This document shows, in pieces, positions 8,468 to 16,821 of a stretch of DNA of 64,000 bases. Numbering within the stretch: the stretch's first letter is position 1; every line of letters begins with the position of its first letter. The stretch comes from Mucilaginibacter ginsenosidivorax (GTDB taxonomy: Bacteria; Bacteroidota; Bacteroidia; Sphingobacteriales; Sphingobacteriaceae), in contig NZ_CP042437.1 of the NCBI RefSeq assembly GCF_007971525.1, positions 5,642,001 through 5,706,000 of the forward strand, given 5' to 3'. The position numbers were made by a program, and so were the translations under genes. Under the pieces are notes generated by a model. The model searched no databases, had not been told where the DNA came from, and worked only from the letters and a program-made list of their open reading frames with translations.

Positions 8468-9539
8468 GCGCGAATTTTTAAAAGCCGGTTTATTGGCCGG
8501 TGTTGCTGCCCAGTTGCCATTGCTAAGCACCGCAGCCCCGGTAAATACCGCGGCTGCAAGAAAAAAAACAAAGAAAAACTGGATATGGATAAATCCTAAC
8601 CTGAAGGATACGGATGAGGAGCTAAAAGCCAATTATACTGCCTATAAAGCTAAAGGGATAACAGGTATATTTTTTGAAAACGACAGCGAGCGGCATTTTC
8701 GCGCGGCTAAAGCTGCCGGAATTGAAGCCCACCGCTGGATATGGACTTTTAACCGTGCCGAACTGCTCACTGAGCATCCCGAGTGGTACAGCAAAAGCCG
8801 CAACGGCGATTCATGTGCCGATAAACCACCCTACGTAACTTACTACCGCTGGCTTTGCCCATCGCGCCCCGAAGTACAGGATTACCTGACGACTACTGTT
8901 GATAAGATACTGGCTTTGGATTATGTAGATGGTATTCACCTGGATTATGTGCGTTATTGCGATGTTGTACTGCCAGTAAACCTTTGGGACCACTACAAAA
9001 TTGAACAAACCAGGGAATTGCCTGAATATGATTTTTGCTATTGCGAAGTTTGCCAGGCCAAGTTTAAAGAACAATACGGACAGGATGTAAAAGCAATACA
9101 ATACCCGGATGCCAGCCTTTCGTGGCGGTTGTTCAGGTATGGTAATATTATCAGGGTAGTCAACAAAATTTCGGAGGTGGCTAAACAACATAAAAAGGCC
9201 ATAACCGCGGCTGTGTTCCCAACGCCCGAAGTTGCACGCCGCAACGTGAGGCAGGACTGGACAAATTTTCACCTGGATGGCGTTTGCCCCATGATTTATC
9301 ATGGCTTTTATAAAGAGGGTGTAAGCTGGATAGGTGACGCCGTGGCCGAAGGTGTACACTTTTTGGATGGAAAATTCCCGCTGTATGCAGGCTTATATAT
9401 ATCCGATTTTAAAAATGACGATGAAGTGCGCATCGGGATACAATATGCATTAAAAAATGGTGCTGCCGGTATCTCATTTTTTGGCAGAGTGACACCTACG
9501 ATATTAGATATTTTGTACGAGGAAACGGGGAAGTCATAA
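8460..9539 (+). CDS. Exported glycoside-hydrolase-like TIM-barrel protein
   Basis: 359 residues. The N-terminus MNKREFLKAGLLAGVAAQLP looks like a Tat-type leader with KR in place of RR. The rest resembles the GHL10/family-10-like glycosylhydrolase group: WIWINPNLKD, GITGIFFENDSE, then the barrel-strand motif YVDGIHLDYVRY, where the acidic residues are the likely catalytic or substrate contacts, a CYCEVCQAKF block, and GVCPMIYHGF. Co-translation with the CBM9-like gene suggests a joint role in polysaccharide recognition and cleavage. The substrate is unknown. Confidence 0.7.
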   Translation: MNKREFLKAGLLAGVAAQLPLLSTAAPVNTAAARKKTKKNWIWINPNLKDTDEELKANYTAYKAKGITGIFFENDSERHFRAAKAAGIEAHRWIWTFNRAELLTEHPEWYSKSRNGDSCADKPPYVTYYRWLCPSRPEVQDYLTTTVDKILALDYVDGIHLDYVRYCDVVLPVNLWDHYKIEQTRELPEYDFCYCEVCQAKFKEQYGQDVKAIQYPDASLSWRLFRYGNIIRVVNKISEVAKQHKKAITAAVFPTPEVARRNVRQDWTNFHLDGVCPMIYHGFYKEGVSWIGDAVAEGVHFLDGKFPLYAGLYISDFKNDDEVRIGIQYALKNGAAGISFFGRVTPTILDILYEETGKS

Positions 9540-9633
9540 CTAATCGTTATGGCGAATGACCACCAGGAAAAATCTGAAAAAAATGTTATGACGTGCAACG
9601 AAATGTAGCTAAATCAATGTTCTAAGCTACCGT

Positions 9634-9704
9634 CATTGAGGTACGAAGCAATCCCCGACATGCTCAGTTCCACATAGTTCGGGATTGCTTCGTACCTCGC
9701 AATG
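9634..9704. repeat. REP-like inverted repeat, GAGGTACGAAGCAATCCC family
   Basis: The left arm 9634-9658 and right arm 9678-9704 are imperfect reverse complements (shared core AGGTACGAAGCAATCCC) separated by about 20 bases. It occupies most of the gap between two rightward genes. A related word (GAGGTACGAGGAGAAATC) occurs at 55051. It may also act as a transcription terminator. Confidence 0.75.
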
Positions 9705-9753
9705 AGGGAAATTTTATACTGACAGCCAATAACTTACAAAAGGCATTAACCAT

Positions 9754-10737
9754 ATGAACTACAGAAAATTTAAAAATACCCCCATTGCCAAAGTTGGCCT
9801 GGGTACCTGGCAATTGGGTAGCGCCGATTGGGGCAATGTAAATGACGATGACGCCTTCGCCATATTAAAAGCATACACCGATGGAGGAGGAAATTTCATT
9901 GATACCGCCGATGTTTATGGTATGGGGGTAAGTGAATCCGTTATTGGCAGATTTTTAAAAACAACAGATAAAGAAATATTTGTAGCTACCAAACTGGGCC
10001 GCCGCGGCGATGCACCAAACGGCTGGCCGCAAAACTTTACCTACGATATAATGAAACGGAATGTGGAAGACTCGCTGAAGCATTTGGATGTGTCGCAACT
10101 ATTTTTAGAGCAATTGCACTGCATCCCAACCGAAGAAATGAAATCGGGTAAGGTATTTGATCATTTACGTACCCTGCAGCAGCAAGGCCTTATCAAGCAC
10201 TTTGGCGCCAGTGTAGAAACGTCCCAGGAAGCGCTTATTTGCCTGGAGCAGGAAGGTCTGGCATCGTTACAGATCATATTTAACCTGTTCAGGCAACATG
10301 TGGCCGACGAAGTTTTTGCCAAAGCCAGGGAAAAAGACGTCGCCATTATTGTAAGAGTCCCCTTAGCCAGTGGGTTATTATCCGGTAAATTTAACGCGCA
10401 AACCAAATTTGCCGCAAATGACCATCGTAATTATAACGCCAACGGCGAAGCCTTTAATACCGGCGAAACATTCTCGGGCATCGAGTTTAACGAAGGGTTG
10501 AAGCTATCTCAACAAATAAAACAAATATTACCCGATGGGAGTATGCCGCAATGGGCTATCCGCTGGATATTGGATCATCCGGAAGTCACCACTGTTATCC
10601 CCGGTGCATCAAAAGTATCACAGGTTGATAGTAATGTGGGGGCATCTGCTTTGGAGCCCTTGTCGTCAGCTATTCATCAGCAATTAAGGAGTTTGTATGA
10701 TGCGGAAATTATTGGGAAGATAAGAGGGCATTATTGA
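9754..10737 (+). CDS. Aldo/keto reductase
   Basis: A 327-residue NADPH-dependent oxidoreductase of the AKR superfamily. The catalytic tetrad is complete: D50 and Y55 in FIDTADVYG, K80 in VATKLG and H122 in LEQLHC. The C-terminal cofactor block TTVIPGASKVSQVDSN is present. The start ATG follows a 214-bp gap filled with a palindromic repeat, and no gene overlaps it, so it is probably monocistronic. The true substrate cannot be told from sequence. Confidence 0.9.
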   Translation: MNYRKFKNTPIAKVGLGTWQLGSADWGNVNDDDAFAILKAYTDGGGNFIDTADVYGMGVSESVIGRFLKTTDKEIFVATKLGRRGDAPNGWPQNFTYDIMKRNVEDSLKHLDVSQLFLEQLHCIPTEEMKSGKVFDHLRTLQQQGLIKHFGASVETSQEALICLEQEGLASLQIIFNLFRQHVADEVFAKAREKDVAIIVRVPLASGLLSGKFNAQTKFAANDHRNYNANGEAFNTGETFSGIEFNEGLKLSQQIKQILPDGSMPQWAIRWILDHPEVTTVIPGASKVSQVDSNVGASALEPLSSAIHQQLRSLYDAEIIGKIRGHY

Positions 10738-10784
10738 TCCTCGAAATTTACCGGGTTGAGATCGCTAAATATCGACTACTGAAC

Positions 10785-10838
10785 GTCCAACATCGAATAA
10801 TGAAGGTAAAACTTCGGTGTTGGACATTCATTATTCAT
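10785..10838. repeat. Palindromic intergenic repeat between convergent genes
   Basis: GTCCAACATCGAA (10785-10797) is matched by TTCGGTGTTGGAC (10813-10825) with one mismatch; GAATAATGA and TCATTATTC in the same stretch extend the pairing in register. It lies between the convergent reductase and MarR genes, where it could terminate both transcripts. Confidence 0.6.
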
Positions 10839-10893
10839 TATTACTATCCCTGCGTTTTATTTTACTTAACCGAATAGCATTTTAGATAGACTA

Positions 10894-11343
10894 CTATCCA
10901 CGCAATTTATCCAACAAGTCGCTTAACTGTGCGGCTTCGTCTGGTGTAAGGTTATCTTCAAGAATTTTGCGGGTTTTAAACTCTTCATCCATTTTGGCAA
11001 GGGTTTGAAGGCCAAGGTCGCTTATACGGATATCAACAGCCCGGCGGTCTTTATTGTTGGTGCAACGCGAAACCAATTCTTTTTGGATCAGGCGATCAAC
11101 AATGCGGCTGGCGTCAGACATTTTATCAATCATCCTTTCTTTCAATAAATTGATGGTGGCGGGTTTTGGGTATTGCCCCCTTAGTATCCGCAGGATATTA
11201 AATTGCTGTTGGGTAAGGTTATACTTATCAAAATGGCAACGGAAAGCATTGTTTAACCATCCAGAAGTGTAGGCAATGTTAATGACTACCTTGTGGTAAT
11301 TGTCTTCAAATTTGTTGCTTTGTATCTCGTCGTCTATCCGCAT
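10894..11343 (-). CDS. MarR-family transcriptional regulator
   Basis: 149 residues with the MarR winged helix: FNILRILRGQ (helix before HTH), ATINLLKERMIDKMSDASRIVDRL (HTH, only partly quoted by others as recognition helix SDASRIV), and the wing NNKDRRAVDIRI. These regulators usually repress their own gene and a neighbour. The natural partner is not obvious: the aldo/keto reductase converges on it and the upstream gene is co-oriented DUF5522. Confidence 0.88.
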   Translation of the reverse strand: MRIDDEIQSNKFEDNYHKVVINIAYTSGWLNNAFRCHFDKYNLTQQQFNILRILRGQYPKPATINLLKERMIDKMSDASRIVDRLIQKELVSRCTNNKDRRAVDIRISDLGLQTLAKMDEEFKTRKILEDNLTPDEAAQLSDLLDKLRG

Positions 11344-11400
11344 AATAGTTTATAATAACCAAAGTACAAATATGTTTATTTATTTTTAAATTGAGGTAAA

Positions 11401-11595
11401 CTAATCGGGTATTGGCTTTTGCCCTGGCAGGTCATCTGGGTTAAAGTTGCTGCTGTCCAATTTTGGTTTACCATAGTCCCAGGGGCAGTGCAGGCATTTA
11501 TTTTTGCAGCAATAGCCGCGCGCTAAATGATACTGCTTTGTAAAAACAAAGTTGCCATCCTCATTAATATAATAATCAATACCCTCTTTCAGCAT
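11401..11595 (-). CDS. DUF5522 small cysteine-rich protein
   Basis: I use ATG at 11595 (MLKEGIDYYINEDGNFVFT, 64 residues); the longer frame needs a TTG at 11604. The family pattern is clear: YHLARGYCCKNKCLHCPWDYG, with four cysteines in a C-C-x3-C-x2-C arrangement suited to binding a metal or iron-sulfur cluster. Such proteins are widespread and short in Bacteroidota; function is not known to me. Confidence 0.8.
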   Translation of the reverse strand: MLKEGIDYYINEDGNFVFTKQYHLARGYCCKNKCLHCPWDYGKPKLDSSNFNPDDLPGQKPIPD

Positions 11596-11659
11596 GAATA
11601 CCAAATTTTAGCTGTTAGTCATTAGCTGTACAGGTTTGCATATCTGCACATCAATATAA

Positions 11660-12604
11660 TCAGTTGAGTATTTTTACAAATATCTCATCTTTAAAATAAT
11701 TCTTCAAATGCCGGCCGTCGCCATGCAGTGTCCATACCTGCTTTGGCTGGGTACGGGCAATGGTTTCCAGGATATCTTTCCAGTCCACATGGTCGGATAT
11801 AAAAAGGGTATCCTGGCTGTTTACCTGCAGGTTTTTCCAGCCCGATGCAAACAATCGCTTTACACCGGTGGCCCTGATGTAGCTGTCAAAAGTAAACGGA
11901 GGCACTATATATACAAATTCGTCCTGCACTTTCATTAGCTTACGGCCATAAACCTGGTATTTGCCGGGGCGGTAGCCCATGTTTTCGTAAATGGCGTTAA
12001 TGGGCATAATTTTATGATGCACCAGAATTTTTTTCCGGGGGGCGTGTTCAGTTATCAGGTTAATAAGCCGCTGGCTTTTGCCCAGCCCATAAGCACCCAG
12101 CAAAATATTGATCTTGATATCGACGATCTTTTTAATCTCCTCAACCGGATCAGGGTGTATAACGGCAGGGTCGGCAAAGGTGCTTTCGGTTATCAGAACA
12201 TCGGTTTTTACCCATTCTATGGGCTCGCAGGTGGCATCGGGTTGTAGTTTATAGTCGCCGGTGTACAGGTAACGGGTCCCCTCGTACTCCATAAGTATCT
12301 GTGCCGAACCAAGCATGTGACCGGCCGGTATAAAAGTAATTTGCACCCTGCCAATTGTAAAAGGCTGGTTAAAGGGTACAATGTGGAAAACTTTGGCGGC
12401 AGTGCGTTCATACCTTAACTGCATTACGGTTGCCGTGGCGCGGGTACAATAAACATCGGTATTGCCGCTGATGGCATGATCGGCGTGGGCATGCGTAATA
12501 ACGGCATTTTTAGCAGGCAGTTTAGGGTCGAGGTAAAAATCGCCATACTTGCAGTAAAGGCCTTTATCATCTATAAGTACAAAATCGTCGAGTATCATTT
12601 TCAT
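11660..12604 (-). CDS. MBL-fold exonuclease, ligase-associated type
   Basis: 314 residues. The metal-binding HxHxDH motif is H38-A-H40-A-D42-H43 in THAHADHA, and further ligands lie in PAGHMLGSAQ, YTGDYKL and SDHVDW. The order and length match the beta-CASP-like 'ligase-associated DNA exonuclease' group, usually paired with an ATP-dependent DNA ligase and Lhr helicase. No ligase gene is adjacent here. It lies 53 bases downstream of coaE on the same strand. Confidence 0.75.
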   Translation of the reverse strand: MKMILDDFVLIDDKGLYCKYGDFYLDPKLPAKNAVITHAHADHAISGNTDVYCTRATATVMQLRYERTAAKVFHIVPFNQPFTIGRVQITFIPAGHMLGSAQILMEYEGTRYLYTGDYKLQPDATCEPIEWVKTDVLITESTFADPAVIHPDPVEEIKKIVDIKINILLGAYGLGKSQRLINLITEHAPRKKILVHHKIMPINAIYENMGYRPGKYQVYGRKLMKVQDEFVYIVPPFTFDSYIRATGVKRLFASGWKNLQVNSQDTLFISDHVDWKDILETIARTQPKQVWTLHGDGRHLKNYFKDEIFVKILN

Positions 12605-12657
12605 GAGCTAAAAGCTTAAGGCGTACAGCTAAAAGCTAATGTTTAATTCGTTATAAG

Positions 12658-13254
12658 TTAGTTATGGGCAAGGGCCAGATATTTTTGGTGCAGGGCAAGC
12701 ACCTGCGGAATTACCAACCTGTTATCATCGTTTATAATAACGTCATCGGCCAGTTTTTTCTTTTCATCTTCTGGCATCTGGCGGCCTTCGCGTTTTTTAA
12801 CTTCATCAACACTAATGCCGTCGCGTTGCACTACGCGGGCAATGCGTTTATCCAGGGGGGCGGTTACAATGATAGAACGGTCACAGGTTTTGTATGAGCC
12901 GCTCTCGAATAATATAGCCGCCTCGCGAATGATGTAAGGGGCATTTTTTGCTTTTGCCTCAAGTACTTCAAAAGCCCTGAAAACGGCAGGGTGCACCAAT
13001 GCATTAAGTTTCTCTAACTCCGCCGGATTATTAAAAACAATAGCGGCAATATATTTGCGGTTTAAAGAGCCATCAGCAAAATAAGATTCGGCACCAAATG
13101 TTTGCTTAATGGCGTCTATAAGTATAGCATCGGTAACCATAACCTTTTTGGCTTCGTCGTCGGCATAAAAAACCGGTACACCCAATAGCTCAAATACTTT
13201 AGCTACAGTGGTTTTGCCGCTGCCTATATTGCCTGTTAAACCAATTTTAAGCAT
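12658..13254 (-). CDS. coaE: Dephospho-CoA kinase
   Basis: 198 residues; catalyses the last step of coenzyme A synthesis, ATP-dependent 3'-phosphorylation of dephospho-CoA. The P-loop is G8-N-I-G-S-G-K-T-T16, followed by the family blocks FYADDEAKKVM, LNALVHPAVF and RIARVVQRDG with ADDVIINDDN near the end. It is last of the nusB-DUF1573-yajC-ybbR-coaE series conserved in Bacteroidota, but a 599-bp gap separates it from ybbR. Confidence 0.95.
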   Translation of the reverse strand: MLKIGLTGNIGSGKTTVAKVFELLGVPVFYADDEAKKVMVTDAILIDAIKQTFGAESYFADGSLNRKYIAAIVFNNPAELEKLNALVHPAVFRAFEVLEAKAKNAPYIIREAAILFESGSYKTCDRSIIVTAPLDKRIARVVQRDGISVDEVKKREGRQMPEDEKKKLADDVIINDDNRLVIPQVLALHQKYLALAHN

Positions 13255-13853
13255 TTGCAGGGATTGGTATAGTTAGTCATCGAAATTAAATATATCATTC
13301 TTGAAAATGGATCCGCTTTATCCTTAATTATAGGTTTGTAAGGTTGTCAATGAAATACGGGGAATCGCGCGTAATAGGTTTTTTAATGCTGAGATAGGTA
13401 GCCCCTATGGGGCATAAAAGAAATTTAGATAAATATTACTACAAACAGGTAGCCTCTACGAGGCAAGCGCCTTTATTTGTATGATATGATGCCTCGTAGA
13501 GGCAACCCATTTTGTAGAACAATATCAAATGTATTTTTTGCCCCATAGGGGTTACCTTTCTACACCAAATTTTTAAAAGCGGTTTCCCTGTAATTAGATA
13601 CCTTCCAAACTGGATTCTTCATTTTTTTGTTTTGTTTAAAATTTTGTTGGAGATAGAAACTTCTTTGGAAAAATCAATGGTCGATTTTTTACTTAAGTTA
13701 GCATCTGCCTTTTTTATAAATCCCTTAGCGACATTTCCTTTAAGGATAGGCGCGGATCTTATTGGTATCGTCATAAAACGAGTATTTATCTACAAAGATA
13801 TTCCTTCCCTTAAAAACAGTATCGATCTATTTTAGAAGTACCACACATATTCA
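13255..13853. other. Gene-free 599-bp region between coaE and ybbR
   Basis: No convincing gene. The left half carries the nested palindromes annotated at 13396-13557. The right half has an open frame of 67 codons from a TTG at 13632, without a recognisable family or a ribosome binding site, which I do not accept. Confidence 0.6.
13396..13557. repeat. Nested palindromic repeats, GGTAGCC...GGC family
   Basis: Outer pair: AGGTAGCCCCTATGGGGC at 13396-13413 with its complement GCCCCATAGGGGTTACCT at 13540-13557. Inner pair: AGGTAGCCTCTACGAGGCA at 13447-13465 with TGCCTCGTAGAGGCAACC at 13490-13507. Each arm is itself palindromic. The same family is at 44445-44512. Confidence 0.85.
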
Positions 13854-14801
13854 TTATTTTTTGATAATAAAATCAATATTCGCCGGGCTTACTTTCACTA
13901 TTTTACAAAAAGGAGGGAAGCGCGTTAACTGCACCGGCAGGGTAGAGTAGCCATGATCGCGCCAAAGATCAAGATCGGCGGTAGCCTCAAAAAGATCATC
14001 GCTCATATCCTTATAACGGCTTAACGACGTGGTAAATGTCACTTTTACCTTTTGCGGAAACACCTTAACGTTATCGTAATTATGGTTGTTGATGAGCTTA
14101 ACCGGGATATCCAGCGTTTTCTCGGTAAACTCATCCACCGGGATATTCACCTGTACACTTTTAGGGTATATGGTTAAATTACCTTCGGTTACCGGCTGCA
14201 AATTTATCCGCGTGGCAATGCTTTCATTTACATTGCTTGCCTTTATCGAATCAGTCTTCCATTCGTCTATCTTTTGTAACCTGTCGGCAGGGCCGCTTAC
14301 GGTTACATAGGCAGGCTTGATAGATACGTTGCCCGATATGGCAAACTGTTTTTGGTAATCAATACCCAATAAAGCCCTTACAGGTACTTTTTTGGTAAGC
14401 CGGTTGGTGAAATCAAAATATAGGGTATCGGGGTCAATGGCCGTAATTTGCTGGTTGGCATCTCGTTTGGCATTAATGAGCTTAAGCTGCGAGCTAAGCA
14501 CTACGTAATTGCGGCTTTCCAGGGGTGTTAAATCGACCGTGATGGGCTTACTATCGGGCTTCATTTTCGAAAAAAGCATTTGCCAGCCTGTACCTTGTAT
14601 GGTAATTTTTATGGTATCTGCCTGCAGGGGGTGGAAAGCCTTTTTTTGCGGTGAGTTTTTGTATACTAATGCCTCGTTAATAATAAAGGGCAGCGGACTC
14701 GATAGCGTAGTAAAAATCCACGCAACAATGGCCAGGCCAAGGCAGGTAAAAAATACCGATAGCCGCCGCCGTTCTGTTGTGGATAGTTTTACTATTGCCA
14801 T
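13854..14801 (-). CDS. YbbR-like domain protein (CdaR-type)
   Basis: 315 residues with one N-terminal membrane segment (about 15-34) and an extracytoplasmic part made of YbbR-like beta domains, seen as repeated VPVRALLG / VTVSGPADRL / LDIPVKLINN strands. In Firmicutes the relative CdaR modulates the diadenylate cyclase CdaA; in Bacteroidota it sits in this yajC-coaE cluster, and its partner is not known here. Start ATG gives a short basic N-terminus before the membrane helix. Confidence 0.8.
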   Translation of the reverse strand: MAIVKLSTTERRRLSVFFTCLGLAIVAWIFTTLSSPLPFIINEALVYKNSPQKKAFHPLQADTIKITIQGTGWQMLFSKMKPDSKPITVDLTPLESRNYVVLSSQLKLINAKRDANQQITAIDPDTLYFDFTNRLTKKVPVRALLGIDYQKQFAISGNVSIKPAYVTVSGPADRLQKIDEWKTDSIKASNVNESIATRINLQPVTEGNLTIYPKSVQVNIPVDEFTEKTLDIPVKLINNHNYDNVKVFPQKVKVTFTTSLSRYKDMSDDLFEATADLDLWRDHGYSTLPVQLTRFPPFCKIVKVSPANIDFIIKK

Positions 14802-14823
14802 ATTATTGAGGTTGTTATTGATG

Positions 14824-14960
14824 TTAAAGGGTAAAGGCGAAAGGTTAAAGGTAAATGTTCACAGGTTGAACTGCTAACTACCAATCGCCTTTCGCCTTAT
14901 TATTTAGATTAAGGACAAGACACCTTTATCCTTTTACCTTTAACGTGTAACCTTTCACCT
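14824..14960. repeat. Low-complexity hairpin repeat of AAAGG/CCTTT words
   Basis: The left side (14824-14856) is built from GGGTAAAGGCGAAAGG-like words and the right side (14886-14960) from their complements CGCCTTTCGCC and ACCTTTTACC, forming a long imperfect hairpin between ybbR and yajC. The right side runs into the stop codon region of yajC. The same words occur at 38423-38475. Confidence 0.65.
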
Positions 14961-15285
14961 ACTTAACTACAGCAGGTGTATTTAATGCTTTTGATGCATC
15001 TAATGATATTGCCGATTTATCGAAACGGATTTTTCCGTTCTCAACCTCAACTAAAAAAGTAGAGTCGTTAAGGTCAATGATGCGGCCATGAATGCCAGCT
15101 GTGGTCACCACTTTATCGCCTTTTTTAAGTTCATCTACGTATTTCTTTTGGTCTTTTTGTTTTTTAACCTGTGGGCGTATCATAAAAAAGTAAAACACTA
15201 CAATAATTAATACCATAGGTATTAAAGTACTGTAGCTACCAAAAGCACCGCCTGCAGCGGCCTGTAAAAAAATTGTTGCTATCAT
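14959..15285 (-). CDS. yajC: Preprotein translocase subunit YajC
   Basis: 108 residues: one membrane helix near 18-37 followed directly by the family signature FFMIRPQVKKQKDQKKYVD and DKVVTTAGIHGRIIDL. YajC is an accessory subunit of SecDF-YidC at the inner membrane. It lies 21 bases downstream of the DUF1573 gene in the conserved cluster. Confidence 0.93.
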   Translation of the reverse strand: MIATIFLQAAAGGAFGSYSTLIPMVLIIVVFYFFMIRPQVKKQKDQKKYVDELKKGDKVVTTAGIHGRIIDLNDSTFLVEVENGKIRFDKSAISLDASKALNTPAVVK

Positions 15286-15306
15286 TGTTTAAATTAATTG
15301 AAATTA

Positions 15307-15744
15307 TTATTTTAAAACCTCGCCAATAAGGTGTACCATAGTTTGGGCCGGTACGGTATTGGCGGTTACGGTTATTTGTTTGTCCTGCAAACCGCTTTTG
15401 CCTGCGCTGTTAAAGGTAACTTTTATAATGCCGCTTTCGCCTGGTTTAACAGGGGCTTTGGGCCACTCCGGAATAGTACAGCCGCAGGTAGCATGTGCCT
15501 CGCTGATAATCAGGGGCGACTTGCCTGTATTGGTGAATTTAAAATCGTAGTTAACTTTATCGCCGGTTTTTATCTTGCCAAAATCATGGCTTTCTTTTTC
15601 AAACTTCATTACCGGCGCGTTAGCCGCGTTGGCGGTAGTTGTAGCCGCACTATCGGTTGTAGCCGCAGTACTGCCGGTTTTTGATTGGTTACAGGCCGAT
15701 AATAGTAAGCCTGCCGCTACTAAGCTTAAAAACAGTTTCTTCAT
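15307..15744 (-). CDS. DUF1573 lipoprotein
   Basis: 145 residues with a lipoprotein signal ending LLLSAC (Cys18). After an Ala/Thr-rich linker comes one DUF1573 immunoglobulin-like domain: SHDFGKIKTGDKVNYDF, TNTGKSPLIIS, HATCGCTIPEWP and KVTFNSAGKSG. The CGC pair is a family mark. Such proteins are envelope-anchored in Bacteroidota; the role is unknown, but the link to yajC and nusB is conserved. Confidence 0.88.
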   Translation of the reverse strand: MKKLFLSLVAAGLLLSACNQSKTGSTAATTDSAATTTANAANAPVMKFEKESHDFGKIKTGDKVNYDFKFTNTGKSPLIISEAHATCGCTIPEWPKAPVKPGESGIIKVTFNSAGKSGLQDKQITVTANTVPAQTMVHLIGEVLK

Positions 15745-15825
15745 TTTATATAGTCGGTTTTTATTTAAAATCTCTTAAAAATCGGGTGTTAAATTTTACA
15801 ACTTAGTACCCAATACTTATCAAAA

Positions 15826-16773
15826 CTATTCAATCAATCCTCTGCCAATTTTTTTGATCTTGTTTTCGGCCTTAAGGTCAATCAAAATCTTGTCTAAGAT
15901 ACCGTTTATAAATGAATTACTCTTAGGTGTGCTAAACTCCTTTGAAATTTCAAGGTACTCGTTAATGGTAACTTTTACCGGGATTGAAGTGAAGTTTACA
16001 AACTCCGTAATGGCCATTTTCATTAACAGCGTATCCATCATCGCAATGCGGTCGGGCTCCCAATTGGTAGTTTTAGCGGCAATTAATTCCTGGTAGGGCT
16101 TATCAAAACGGATGCTTTTTGCAAAAAGGTCAACCACAAATTCGCGGTCTTCGGCCCAGTTACCGGTTATCTCGGCAAGCTGATTTTGTTTAAAATCTTC
16201 GCTGCTAAAGTTTTTGAATGTTTTGGCAATCAAAGCTTGCAAAACATCCCTGTCTACAGGCCAAAAAATGAATTTATCCTCAAAAACCTGCTCGGCCAAT
16301 GATGATTTTAAAATCACTTTTTTGAAAATAAATTTAATGATGTCTTTATCCGTTTGGATGGTATCGTCGGTTTTGGCCAGGTATTCGGCATACTCGGGCG
16401 ATTTTTTTAGGGTTGTAAACAGGGTTTTAGCCAGTTCGGGTTCAAAACCCCAGTCAACCTTGTATTTTTTTGAGGCGATAAGATAATCCCGGTTATCATT
16501 CAGGGAGAGGATAAACCTGTTGCTGACTATTTTAATATTGGCATTGAGGTCCTCGGCGGTGGGTAAATGCTTGTTGGCGCGCTCCTCTTTATCATTTGCG
16601 GCATAGTTAGCCACCTCTGAAATGAGTGATAACATCCAGATATACATTTCAAAAACTTCATCTATACTTCCCAGCATGTTTTTTTCATACTGTTTAATGT
16701 CGGTGGTGTCCGATTGGTGGAACGCGTATAATGCCTGTAGTACTTTTACCCGTAGGTGCCTTCTGTTTAACAT
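15826..16773 (-). CDS. nusB: Transcription antitermination protein NusB
   Basis: 315 residues, more than twice the E. coli protein. It begins with the NusB-like RRHLRVKVLQALYAF, has a long helical insertion (about 40-200), and ends with a recognisable NusB core: MMDTLLMKMAITEF, PVKVTINEYLEISKEFS and FINGILDKI. The long form is usual in Bacteroidota. NusB joins NusE/S10 on boxA RNA to promote antitermination of rRNA operons. Confidence 0.92.
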   Translation of the reverse strand: MLNRRHLRVKVLQALYAFHQSDTTDIKQYEKNMLGSIDEVFEMYIWMLSLISEVANYAANDKEERANKHLPTAEDLNANIKIVSNRFILSLNDNRDYLIASKKYKVDWGFEPELAKTLFTTLKKSPEYAEYLAKTDDTIQTDKDIIKFIFKKVILKSSLAEQVFEDKFIFWPVDRDVLQALIAKTFKNFSSEDFKQNQLAEITGNWAEDREFVVDLFAKSIRFDKPYQELIAAKTTNWEPDRIAMMDTLLMKMAITEFVNFTSIPVKVTINEYLEISKEFSTPKSNSFINGILDKILIDLKAENKIKKIGRGLIE

Positions 16774-16821
16774 GTGTAAGAACGATTTGGCCGGCCAGCT
16801 GGCCAGCGGTTTAAACTATAA

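Noticed and set aside
13632..13835. 67-codon frame from a TTG between coaE and ybbR
   Set aside because: No ribosome binding site, no ATG start and no recognisable domain.
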